A stretch of DNA of 64,000 nucleotides, taken from JBBEAM01 sp040882845. GTDB taxonomy: Bacteria > Pseudomonadota > Alphaproteobacteria > Kiloniellales > DSM-21159. Where the stretch lies: contig JBBEAM010000013.1 of assembly GCA_040882845.1 (NCBI GenBank), forward strand, positions 62,001-126,000. Reading direction: 5' to 3'. The notes beneath the pieces were generated by a model. The model was given only the letters and a program-made list of their open reading frames with translations. It had not been told where the DNA came from and ran no database searches. This document shows positions 1 through 7,287 of the stretch, piece after piece (within the stretch, counting starts at the first letter, position 1; every line of letters starts with the position of its first letter). The translations under genes and the position numbers were made by a program.

Positions 1-161
1 CATTCCGCGCCAAGGTCGAAGATGCGGTAATGCGCCAGGCGCTCGCGCTCTACGAGCAGCTTGACGAGAGCGATTCTAAGGATGCCATGCGCAAGAAGTC
101 GCTCCTGCGCAGCATGCAAGCGAGAGCACTCGGAAAGTTAGGCCAGCACCAAAAAATATGA
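1..161 (+). CDS. Hypothetical protein, C-terminal part (gene starts outside window)
   Basis: An open frame enters from the left edge (first full codon at 3) and ends at TGA 159-161. The visible 52 residues are charged and helical-looking (FRAKVEDAVMRQALALYEQL near the start). The stop overlaps the ATG of the next gene as ATGA, so the two are probably translationally coupled. No family recognised. Confidence 0.6.
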   Translation, partial: FRAKVEDAVMRQALALYEQLDESDSKDAMRKKSLLRSMQARALGKLGQHQKI

Positions 162-691
162 GGCTTGGTCTTTATGACGAGCTGGTCCTAGCCCTCCATC
201 CCTGCGCACGCGGCCTCGCGTTTGCACTCTTTGCCGGTCCCTTGAGCCCAATCGACTGGGGCATTAAGGAGATTCACGGCAAGGATCGCACTACTCGCAT
301 GTATGACCTTGGCGTCTCGATGCTCAAACAAGTCGAGCCCGATGTGCTGGTGCTTGATGACCGGGCGGAAGTAGGCGGTGAACCCGTTCTTTCGAATGTT
401 CGCATTCAAGGTCTTCTCGCGAGCTATGCCAGTGGCCACGCCATTGACGTCGAGCGCTTCACGCGGAAGCAGATACGGGAATGTTTCGCGGGTGTGGGCG
501 CCACCACACGAGACGAGATCGCTCGGGCAATCGCGGGTCAGATACACGCCTTCGAGCGGTTTCTACCGAAGCGGAAGAAGTTCTTTGAGAGCGAAGATTC
601 AAAACTCGTCATCTTCGACGCTGCATCGCTTGCCATGACCTACTACTGCCGGAGTCGATTCTGCGATGTGGACGTAGCGAAGGGTGAGTAG
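158..691 (+). CDS. RuvC/RNase H-fold-like protein, degenerate active site
   Basis: 177 residues. The layout resembles a Holliday junction resolvase of the RuvC fold: an N-terminal strand-turn-strand (residues 10-25, VLALHPCARGLAFALF, where RuvC has IDPG), a second acidic strand (63-68, VLVLDD) and a C-terminal helix (151-163, VIFDAASLAMTYY, where RuvC has DAxDALA). The first catalytic Asp appears to be His14 and the last Asp appears to be Ser157, so nuclease activity is doubtful. The start overlaps the upstream stop (ATGA). It lies in the comM-inserted element, and resolvase-like proteins are common cargo of such elements. The fold call is inference from motif pattern; it could be an unrelated family. 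Confidence 0.5.
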   Translation: MRLGLYDELVLALHPCARGLAFALFAGPLSPIDWGIKEIHGKDRTTRMYDLGVSMLKQVEPDVLVLDDRAEVGGEPVLSNVRIQGLLASYASGHAIDVERFTRKQIRECFAGVGATTRDEIARAIAGQIHAFERFLPKRKKFFESEDSKLVIFDAASLAMTYYCRSRFCDVDVAKGE

Positions 692-734
692 CGGGCGGAT
701 ACCCACAGCGTCACTGCGGCAGGACAGGTCCTCA

Positions 735-780
735 CCGTGCGTTGGCTGCGCTGAAACGGTTTCAGCGTAGCTTCGCACGG
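735..780. repeat. Long imperfect palindrome (hairpin) between element genes
   Basis: A perfect 9-bp inverted repeat (CGCTGAAAC at 749-757, GTTTCAGCG at 759-767) around one base is nested inside a second 7-bp repeat (CCGTGCG 735-741, CGCACGG 774-780), with GCTG/TAGC pairing between them. There is no T-tract, so it does not look like a simple terminator. It lies in the 252-bp gap before the DUF3768 gene. It may be a protein-binding or recombination site of the element. Confidence 0.55.
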
Positions 781-943
781 AGGAGAGCGGCCGCTGGGCG
801 CTCCATGGCCAGCCGGTAATATCGGGAGTGTACTCTTCCCGCCGGCTTGGGTGCATCTTGCCAGAGTATCGCGGCATTGTTTGCCGTGTGGCCTGCCAGC
901 AACGCAGGTCGCTCTCCTTCGTGCTCCACACGAGGAGGAGCAC

Positions 944-1279
944 ATGGCTAATACGGAGAAAGTTCTTCAGATACGCCGCCTGAACGATGCCCTGAGGCGC
1001 AAGGGCCAAGGCGGGAGGATGTATCTAACCCGAGGGATCGTTGCGCTAGGATCAGAGACGGTAACGAGGATACTTGCCGCGGTCGTCGCCTTCGACGACT
1101 TCACGCCAGACAATGATCCTTACGGTGAGCACGACTGCGCGGCCCTAGAGGTCGAAGGCTATAGAGTTCTTTGGAAGATCGACTACTACAACGAGGATAT
1201 GTCAGCAGGCTCTGCTGATCCTGCTGACCCGTCGATCACCAGCCGAGTGCTCACGGTAATGCTCCAAGAGGAGTATTGA
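944..1279 (+). CDS. DUF3768 domain-containing protein
   Basis: 111 residues. The sequence follows the DUF3768 pattern I know from proteobacterial plasmids, islands and phages: an N-terminal RRLNDALRRKGQGGRMYLT block, then FDDFTPDNDPYGEHD, WKIDYYNEDM and a C-terminal TSRVLTVMLQEEY. Function is unknown. An in-frame ATG exists at 851, but the ATG at 944 is preceded by a strong GAGGAGG ribosome site (932-938) and matches the family's N-terminus. A stable terminator hairpin follows at once. The gene lies between the RuvC-like gene and the recombinase in the comM-inserted element. Confidence 0.85.
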   Translation: MANTEKVLQIRRLNDALRRKGQGGRMYLTRGIVALGSETVTRILAAVVAFDDFTPDNDPYGEHDCAALEVEGYRVLWKIDYYNEDMSAGSADPADPSITSRVLTVMLQEEY

Positions 1280-1285
1280 GAGCCC

Positions 1286-1313
1286 AAACACCCCAGCCTG
1301 GCTGGGGTGTTTT
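1286..1313 (+). terminator. Rho-independent terminator after DUF3768 gene
   Basis: A 13-bp perfect inverted repeat (1286-1298 with 1300-1312) closes almost without a loop and runs into TTTT at 1310-1313. It lies 6 bases after the DUF3768 stop. The stem is symmetric (AAACACCCC / GGGGTGTTT), so it may act on both strands. Confidence 0.8.
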
Positions 1314-1323
1314 ACCTGGCGAT

Positions 1324-1351
1324 TTGTGGATTGCGCGGTAGACTCTATACA
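1324..1351 (+). promoter_or_regulatory. Possible sigma-70-type promoter of the recombinase
   Basis: TTGTGG (1324-1329), 16 bases, then TATACA (1346-1351), upstream of the recombinase ATG at 1402 and downstream of the terminator, so the recombinase probably has its own transcript. This is a consensus match only. Confidence 0.4.
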
Positions 1352-1401
1352 GAGAACAGCAGGGGGAATGCCGTGTATATGGCCTGTGGGAGTTCCACGA
1401 A

Positions 1402-2904
1402 ATGCGTGTAGGAATTTGGCTGCGAGTTTCAACCGACTTGCAAGCTGAAGGCGACAGCCCCGAGTACCACGAGCGCCGCGCCCGCCTCTATGCCGAGGCG
1501 AAGGACTGGAACGTAGTCGAGGTCTATCACCTCGAAGCGGTAAGCGGCAAAGCGGTCAAGGATCATCCGGAAGCCAAGCGGATGCTGGCTGACGTAAAGG
1601 CAGGGCGGATCAATGCGCTCATCTTCTCGAAGCTCGCCCGTCTCGCTCGAAACACCAAGGAGCTCTTGGAGTTTGCTGACTTTTTCCGTGAGCACGATGC
1701 TGATCTTGTGAGCCTCGGGGAGAGCATCGATACCTCGTCCCCAGCCGGCCGCCTCTTCTACACCATGATCGCCGCCATGGCCGAGTGGGAGCGCGAAGAG
1801 ATCGCGGCACGTGTCGCGGCCTCTGTCCCGATCCGGGCAAAGCTCGGCAAGCCCCTTGGTGGCCAGTCGCCATACGGATACGTCTGGCGGGACGGTCAGT
1901 TCATCGTCGAACCCTCTGAGGCGCCGGTGCGCAAGCTCCTCTATGAGCTCTTCCTGGAGCACCGGAGGAAGAAGACCGTTGCCCGGGTGCTCAATGAGCG
2001 CGGATATCGGACGCGCACCGGCGCGAAGTGGTCAGACACAACAATCGAGCGCCTCTTGCGTGATCCGACCGCCAAGGGCGTCCGCATCTCCAACTACACC
2101 AAGAATGTTGGAAAGAGTAAGCCGATTGAGCTCAAGGATAAGAGCGAATGGGTGTACCACGAGTGCGAGCCGATCATCTCCGAAGAGCTCTGGGAGGAGG
2201 TCAACGCGATCCTCGACGCGCAGAAGGCCTCAGGGAAGCGCCAGGCGAAGAAGACCGTCCATCTCTTCGCCGGCAAGGCCTTCTGCACCTGCGGCGGCAA
2301 GATGTACGTCAACACGTCGAACAAGAACCGCTACGTCTGCCAAGCCTGCAAGACGAAGATCCCCATCGTCGATCTTGAGGGCATCTTCCATGAACAGCTG
2401 AAGGCCTTCGCCCTCTCACCCGAGGAGGTCAATGGCCATCTCCAGGCCGCGAATGAGCATCTCTCGGAGAAGGAAAACCTGATCAACCTCCTCATAGCCG
2501 AGCGCCGCAAGATCGCCAAGCAGCAGAACAGCATCATCGACCTCTATCAGGAGGGGCAGCTCACGAAGGCGGACTTCGGCGAGCGCTACGCACCGCTTGC
2601 AAGCCGTATCGAAGAAATCGACCGTGAGCTCCCCGCCATTGAAGCCTCCCGCGATGTGCTACGGATCAATACGCTCTCAACCGAAGAAGTCATGACCGAA
2701 GCCATGGACCTGTACAAACAGTGGCCTTCGCTCGCCAAGGAAGAACAACGGGCCATCGTTGAGTCCGTGGTGGAACGGATCACCATCGGCAAGGAGGACG
2801 TATCCATAGCCCTCCTCGCCTCTCCTCCCTCGCAACATGCCGACACTTTAGCAACGCACAATCAGGGGTTCATCGCCGCCACCAGCTGGACCCGGGCGGG
2901 ATAG
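1402..2904 (+). CDS. Large serine recombinase (site-specific integrase)
   Basis: 500 residues. An N-terminal resolvase catalytic domain (about 1-145) has the nucleophile Ser10 in RVSTDLQ and the conserved FSKLARLARNTKELLE block. It is followed by a recombinase domain (about 150-285), a zinc ribbon with Cys295, Cys297, Cys313 and Cys316, and a charged coiled-coil region (about 340-420). This is the architecture of phiC31-type integrases that insert without host factors. The gene runs straight across the attachment junction: codons 488-500 (QGFIAATSWTRAG) and the TAG stop at 2902-2904 are comM sequence read in antisense, so the C-terminus would change on excision. The ribosome site is weak (GTGGGAG around 1386-1392). 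Confidence 0.93.
   Translation: MRVGIWLRVSTDLQAEGDSPEYHERRARLYAEAKDWNVVEVYHLEAVSGKAVKDHPEAKRMLADVKAGRINALIFSKLARLARNTKELLEFADFFREHDADLVSLGESIDTSSPAGRLFYTMIAAMAEWEREEIAARVAASVPIRAKLGKPLGGQSPYGYVWRDGQFIVEPSEAPVRKLLYELFLEHRRKKTVARVLNERGYRTRTGAKWSDTTIERLLRDPTAKGVRISNYTKNVGKSKPIELKDKSEWVYHECEPIISEELWEEVNAILDAQKASGKRQAKKTVHLFAGKAFCTCGGKMYVNTSNKNRYVCQACKTKIPIVDLEGIFHEQLKAFALSPEEVNGHLQAANEHLSEKENLINLLIAERRKIAKQQNSIIDLYQEGQLTKADFGERYAPLASRIEEIDRELPAIEASRDVLRINTLSTEEVMTEAMDLYKQWPSLAKEEQRAIVESVVERITIGKEDVSIALLASPPSQHADTLATHNQGFIAATSWTRAG
2861..2872. other. comM: Attachment junction (element/comM)
   Basis: Read on the minus strand, comM goes GTG GCG GCG ATG AAC CCC TG-A, where the family has MNPCRCG (TGC after CCC). 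The host frame is intact up to CCCTG (complement of 2863-2867) and foreign after it, so the crossover lies at about 2861-2870. The exact core cannot be fixed without the other junction or an empty site. Confidence 0.75.
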
Positions 2905-3899
2905 GTGACATGGGCATTGGCGCGGGCAATGGAGACGCGGCCGGTCTCGAGGGGTTGACGCAGGGCCTCGAGGGTCGGCCGCGCGAACTCGGGAAGTTCG
3001 TCGAGGAACAGCACGCCTTGATGGGCGAGACTGATCTCGCCGGGCTTGGCGCGCATCCCGCCGCCGACCAGCGCCGGCAGCGAGGCCGAGTGGTGCGGGT
3101 CGCGAAAGGGCCGGCGGCGCAGCAGCCGCCCCTCGGCCAGCCGTCCGGCGACGGAGTGGATCATCGAGACCTGCAGCGCCTCGGCCGGGGTCAGCGGCGG
3201 CAGCAGACCGGGGAGCCGCGCCGCAAGCATCGACTTGCCGGAGCCCGGCGGGCCGATCATCAGGAGGTTGTGGCCGCCTGCGGCGGCCAGCTCCAGGGCG
3301 CGCTTGGCGGTTTCCTGCCCCTTGATATCCTTGAGATCGGGCCCGGCGGCGGCGGCCTCCTGCAGCGCCGGCTCGGGCGGGGTCAGCACCTGGCTGCCCT
3401 TCAAGTGGTTGATCAGGGCGAGCAGCGAGTCTGGCGCCAGCACCTCCAGCCCTTCGGCCCAGGCCGCCTCGCCGCCCTGAGCCGCCGGGCAGATCAGGCC
3501 GCGTCCCCTGGCCAGGGCATGGATCGCCGAGGGCAGCACGCCGGGCACCTGGGTCAGGCGGCCGTCGAGGGAGAGCTCGCCCAGCGCGGTGTAGCCCTCC
3601 AGCTCCTCGGCCGGCAGCACCCCCATGGCGGCGAGCAGGCCGAGCGCGATCGGCAGGTCGAAGTGGCTGCCTTCCTTCAGCAGATCGGCCGGGGCGAGGT
3701 TGACGGTGATCCGCTTCGGCGGCAGCGACAGGCCGAGCGCCCCTAGGGCGCCGCGCACCCGCTCGCGGCTCTCGGCCACCGCCTTGTCGGGCAGGCCGAC
3801 CAGGGTGAAGGCCGGCAGCCCGGCCGACATCTGTACCTGGACGTCGACCTCGACCACCTCGATGCCGAGAAAGGCGACACTCGCCACCCGCGCGACCAT
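2862..3899 (-). pseudogene. comM: comM (YifB/Mg-chelatase-like AAA+ ATPase), disrupted by insertion, N-terminal part
   Basis: 345 residues remain of a family usually near 500. ComM is a hexameric AAA+ helicase that promotes branch migration during natural transformation. The subunit ChlI-like N-terminal domain occupies about 1-170. The ATPase domain has Walker A GPPGSGKS at 216-223 and Walker B GVLFLDELPEF near 295-305. The frame ends at an element-derived TGA directly after VAAMNP, just before the CRCG motif. The start at 3899 (MVARVASVAF) matches family N-termini; an in-frame start at 3917 is less likely. Without its C-terminal third the protein should be inactive. Confidence 0.93.
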
Positions 3900-4210
3900 G
3901 CTTCCTGCCCGCTCCACCTCCAGTACGAAAGCGTTCCGGCCCCGTTCATGGCGGCGTGGTCAACGCGGCCGGCATGGTTAAGGCGTTCATGCTTTAGTCC
4001 GAGAAGTCTTAGGCGATCCGTGCCGCCGGGTCACCCGTTTTCGTAGAACGCGAAACGCAAGCGTGGCCGTTCCCGCGGCGCTTGAAAAAAAATATCGAAT
4101 GCGTTCCAATCCCGCTTGGAGATGTGGCGCCGGTGCGCCGAGGGTCCGTGGGGAGACCGCTCGATAGATGCGGGTAGGGCATCCATCATACTCTTGGGGG
4201 CAGCGCTAGC
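3900..4210. other. Intergenic region between comM and the SGNH remnant
   Basis: 311 bases without a convincing gene. The longer frames here are antisense or lack start signals. It has an A-rich tract near 4085-4095 and an imperfect inverted repeat (CGTTTTCG / CGCGAAACG) near 4038-4060. A TTGAAA/TCCAAT pair around 4083-4111 could be a weak promoter for the downstream gene. Confidence 0.4.
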
Positions 4211-4609
4211 ATGCAGATCGGTCCAGGCAAGAGAGTCCTGTACAGCGCAATCGTGTTCGCCGTGGCGTTGCTGTCGCTGGAGGTCGTTCTCAGCGCCGTC
4301 TACTTCCACGTCAACGGCAGTTCCTTCGCCACCGGAGAGGCGATCAAGGAACCGCAGCGCATCGCCTCGATCGGAGAGGGGCTGGCGGCCTTCGATTCCC
4401 TTACCGCCGAGCAGGGCATCGACGCGGTCAACTGGGACAGCCTGGTGCGGAACTACAATGTCGAACAGGAAACGCTGTATGCGGGGGCGGCCCTCTATGT
4501 CGACCACGTGCATCTTTCGCCGCTCGGCAACCGCCTGCTGGCGGAGGCGATTCTGGAAAAACTCCGCAGGCTCCGGGAACCGGGGATCGTCTCAACTCTC
4601 GCCGAATAG
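4211..4609 (+). CDS. Membrane-anchored SGNH/GDSL-hydrolase fragment, probably a remnant
   Basis: 132 residues. An N-terminal transmembrane helix (about 8-32) is followed by a short linker and then by what looks like the last block of an SGNH hydrolase: DHVHLSPLGNRLLAEAI with the Asp98-x-x-His101 catalytic pair. The GDS nucleophile block and the Gly and Asn blocks are absent, so a large internal part appears to be missing. Either the gene has suffered an internal deletion or it is a degenerate paralogue. The start is ATG at 4211 after a GGGGGCAG ribosome site. Its 3' end overlaps the convergent oxygenase gene by 18 bases. Confidence 0.55.
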   Translation: MQIGPGKRVLYSAIVFAVALLSLEVVLSAVYFHVNGSSFATGEAIKEPQRIASIGEGLAAFDSLTAEQGIDAVNWDSLVRNYNVEQETLYAGAALYVDHVHLSPLGNRLLAEAILEKLRRLREPGIVSTLAE

Positions 4610-5671
4610 GAAGGCCATCAGCACGTAGCGCTTGCCCTGGGTCACCTCCAGGGCCTCGTGCAGCAGCGAGGAAGAAAAGCAGATCGCCGCGCCGGTTTCC
4701 GGCTGGTAGCGCTGATCGCCGAACTCGGGAAAGCGCAGCTCGCCGCCCTCGAAGGCTTCGCGGTCGAGGTTTATCGAGCAGGCGAAGCGGCGGTGCGCGA
4801 CCAGCTCCTGGGTGTTGTCGCGGTGGCCGTGCTGAATGCCGCCGCGTTCGCCTTCGTAGCAGCCGATCCGGTAGGTTTCCGCCCGGGTCACACGGTACTG
4901 GAAGGCGCGGTGGATTTCCGGGAACAGGCGGTTCTGCAGGCGGAAGGAGATCAGCTGCTGGATCCCCGTCTCGGCCAGGAAATGATCGATGCGGTCCTTA
5001 CGGCCGTACTCGGGGACCCGGACCTTGTAGTTGCTGGTCTGGTTCTTGCTGCCGTGGCCCGGCTCCTGCCAGTTGTCGTTCTCGCTGTCGTAGAGATGGA
5101 TCAGATGGCGGCATTCCTCTCGGCTCAGCACGTCGGGCAGGAGCAGCACCGGAGGGTGCATCTGCAGGCTCACGGGCTGGCGCCGCGCCGCCTCGGCGCG
5201 CAGCCGCTCGAGGGTGTCGTCAGGCGTATCCTCGCCGGCCGGATTGGCGAGCCAGCGCAGGTGCCGGTTGGCGCCGAGCAGCAGTACGATCGGTCCGAGC
5301 GTCGGCCAGAGCCCGAAGCGCGCGAACGTCTTGCCCCCGGGGTCGGCGAGCAGCGGCAGGGAGAGGCGCTGCGCCGCCGCCGCGGATAGCAGAGCGACTG
5401 TGGACTGCCGGGTCAGCACGAGGAGCTGCGCGCCCAGCGCCGCGATCTCCGTTTTCCGGCGCTCGAAGGCCTGGAGCAGCGCCGCCGCCTGCGGATTGGA
5501 CGGATCGCGGCAGAGCACCAGCACCGTCGGTTTGCCGGAGACGGCGTCGTCGTTCAGCGCAAAGCTGGAGCCGTCCGCCTTGGGCAGCACGAAGACCGGA
5601 ACCAGATCTCCGGCTTCGAGCGGCGGATGGGAGGTCTTGCTCTGTTGCGAGGATGGCATTCCGGGCTGCAT
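4592..5671 (-). CDS. Peroxiredoxin-like / 2OG-Fe(II) oxygenase fusion protein
   Basis: 359 residues. The N-terminal half (about 17-165) has an AhpC/TSA thioredoxin-like pattern (LEAGDLVPVFVLPKADG, then VLVLCRDP with one Cys near 54). The C-terminal half (about 168-356) is a prolyl-4-hydroxylase-type 2-oxoglutarate/Fe(II) dioxygenase: HRD iron motif at 283-285, distal His338 in SSLLHEALEV and Arg348 for 2-oxoglutarate in QGKRYVL. The substrate is unknown. A second in-frame ATG four codons in (5659) is equally plausible. It converges on the SGNH remnant. Confidence 0.82.
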   Translation of the reverse strand: MQPGMPSSQQSKTSHPPLEAGDLVPVFVLPKADGSSFALNDDAVSGKPTVLVLCRDPSNPQAAALLQAFERRKTEIAALGAQLLVLTRQSTVALLSAAAAQRLSLPLLADPGGKTFARFGLWPTLGPIVLLLGANRHLRWLANPAGEDTPDDTLERLRAEAARRQPVSLQMHPPVLLLPDVLSREECRHLIHLYDSENDNWQEPGHGSKNQTSNYKVRVPEYGRKDRIDHFLAETGIQQLISFRLQNRLFPEIHRAFQYRVTRAETYRIGCYEGERGGIQHGHRDNTQELVAHRRFACSINLDREAFEGGELRFPEFGDQRYQPETGAAICFSSSLLHEALEVTQGKRYVLMAFLFGES

Positions 5672-5890
5672 GGGGCGGGCGTCTCGCGAAAAGGGCCGGT
5701 GCGGTATCGGGACGCAGAGTAACCCGCCGCGCTGCGCCGCCGAACCGAAAACTGCCGCAGCCTGCGGGGCGGCCTCGCCCGCCGGTAGCTTTACCTGTCC
5801 GCCTCTTCGCCTTGCGAGCTTTCGACAGCCGGCCCATCTCTGGCTAGGATGCCATCTCTAGGTGGATGATCGTCCCAGTAGGAGACTTCG

Positions 5891-6343
5891 ATGTCCGTTC
5901 GCAGTGTGATCGCAGTGTTGTTCCTCTCGGCCACTCTGCACCCCCTTGCCGCGGCGGGTGAGGACGGAGGCGGCGTCCAGCTCGTCCAGAACGATACTCA
6001 GTCCTACGACTTTCAGCCGCTGAACAGCGGCGAAGGCGCAACCCGCGGCATCACACGCGGCGAGCGGGAAACCGTGCAGAACTACATCAGCGGCGGCCGC
6101 GGCAGCATCGCCGCCTGGCAGAGCGGCCTGGAACGTCTGCCGCCGGGGGTCGAGGACAGCCTGCAGCCGGGCAGGGAGCTGCCGCCGGGCGTCGCCCTGC
6201 ACGGTCTGCCGAACGCGCTGGAGGGCGCCTTACCGCCGCGGCGCGAGGAAGCCTGGGCGGTTTCCGGCTACAACCTGCTCCTGGTCGACCGCGAAAGCGG
6301 AGTGATCGTCGACGTCTGGCCGAAGGTCTTCGAGCCCTACTAA
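5891..6343 (+). CDS. Secreted RcnB/CigR-like protein
   Basis: 150 residues with an N-terminal signal peptide (hydrophobic about 4-21, then AAAGED). The C-terminal segment GYNLLLVDRESGVIVDVW resembles the ending of periplasmic RcnB-like and CigR-like proteins, which are small proteins of poorly defined role. The middle is rich in Pro and Gly (RLPPGVEDSLQPGRELPPGV), as in that family. It stands alone, 46 bases upstream of the DMT transporter gene on the same strand. Confidence 0.65.
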   Translation: MSVRSVIAVLFLSATLHPLAAAGEDGGGVQLVQNDTQSYDFQPLNSGEGATRGITRGERETVQNYISGGRGSIAAWQSGLERLPPGVEDSLQPGRELPPGVALHGLPNALEGALPPRREEAWAVSGYNLLLVDRESGVIVDVWPKVFEPY

Positions 6344-6389
6344 CCGGCAAGACCGCGCCGCCGCTTCTTCCGCGCAGCGGAGTCCAAGC

Positions 6390-7286
6390 ATGCCCAGCAA
6401 TTCCGCGTCCGCCGGCGAAGCCGCCGCGAAAGGCCAGGCGATCGCGCTGATGTGCGCCGGGCTGCTTTGCCTTTCGGTGAACGACGCCATCGCCAAGTGG
6501 TTCACCCAGGACTACCACCCGCTGCAGATCCTCTTCATCCGCCAGGCGCTGGCCTTGCCGATGGTGTTCGCGGCGGCGCTCGCTCTGCGCGGCACGGCCA
6601 GCCTGAAGACCGTAAATCTGCGGGTTCATGCGCTGCGCGGCCTCCTGTTGGTGGGCGCGGCCACTTGCAACTTCCTCGGCCTCAGGTATCTGCCGCTGGC
6701 CGAGGCGACGACGCTGATCCTGGCGGCGCCCTTCTTCATCACCGCCCTCTCGGCGCCGCTACTGGGAGAGCAGGTCGGCTGGCGGCGCTGGTCGGCGGTC
6801 CTTATCGGCTTCCTCGGTGTGCTGATCGTGGTGCGGCCGGGGATCGCGACCTTCCAGCCGGCGGCGATCTACGTCCTGGCGGCGGCGCTGCTCTATGCCC
6901 TGATCATGCTCTCGGCCCGCTGGATCGATCGCGGTGAGGGCTTCTGGACCATGGTCTTCTACTTCACCTTGTTCGCGACGATCTTCAGCGGCCTCGGCGC
7001 GGCGCCGTTTTGGCAGCCCCTGAATCTCGAGGACCTGCCGCTCTATCTCGTCATGGCGGTCGCCGGCACACTCGGCATCACGCTGATCAGCCAGGCCTTC
7101 CGCCTGGGGCCTGCGGCGGTCGTCGCCCCCTTCGAGTACAGCATATTGCTCTGGGCGAGCCTCCTGGGATGGCTCGTCTGGCAGGAGCTGCCGGACCTCT
7201 GGACCTACCTCGGCGCGGCGGTGATCGCCGCCAGCGGCAGCTACATTGTGCTGCGGGAGACGCGCCGGAAGACAGCGCAGCGGTGA
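6390..7286 (+). CDS. DMT-superfamily (EamA) transporter
   Basis: 298 residues, about ten transmembrane helices in two EamA repeats (roughly 15-140 and 160-290). This is typical of inner-membrane drug/metabolite transporters. Motifs include NDAIAKWF near the first helix and LGLRYLPLAEATTLILAAPF in the first repeat. The family exports or imports small metabolites; substrate cannot be predicted here. The gene ends one base before the convergent gshB stop. Confidence 0.88.
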   Translation: MPSNSASAGEAAAKGQAIALMCAGLLCLSVNDAIAKWFTQDYHPLQILFIRQALALPMVFAAALALRGTASLKTVNLRVHALRGLLLVGAATCNFLGLRYLPLAEATTLILAAPFFITALSAPLLGEQVGWRRWSAVLIGFLGVLIVVRPGIATFQPAAIYVLAAALLYALIMLSARWIDRGEGFWTMVFYFTLFATIFSGLGAAPFWQPLNLEDLPLYLVMAVAGTLGITLISQAFRLGPAAVVAPFEYSILLWASLLGWLVWQELPDLWTYLGAAVIAASGSYIVLRETRRKTAQR

Positions 7287-7287
7287 G

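Larger units (their letters stand above)
1..2862. mobile_element. End of an integrated element inserted in comM (other end outside window)
   Basis: All sequence left of about 2862 lies inside comM: the host reading frame stops abruptly at the conserved 'AAMNP' codons, and a large serine recombinase gene abuts the break. The visible cargo is the tail of an unknown gene, a RuvC-fold-like protein, a DUF3768 protein and the recombinase. The missing C-terminal third of comM should lie at the other end, left of position 1. Whether the element is a prophage, an integrative conjugative element or a genomic island cannot be told from this part; no phage structural or conjugation gene is visible. Confidence 0.85.
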
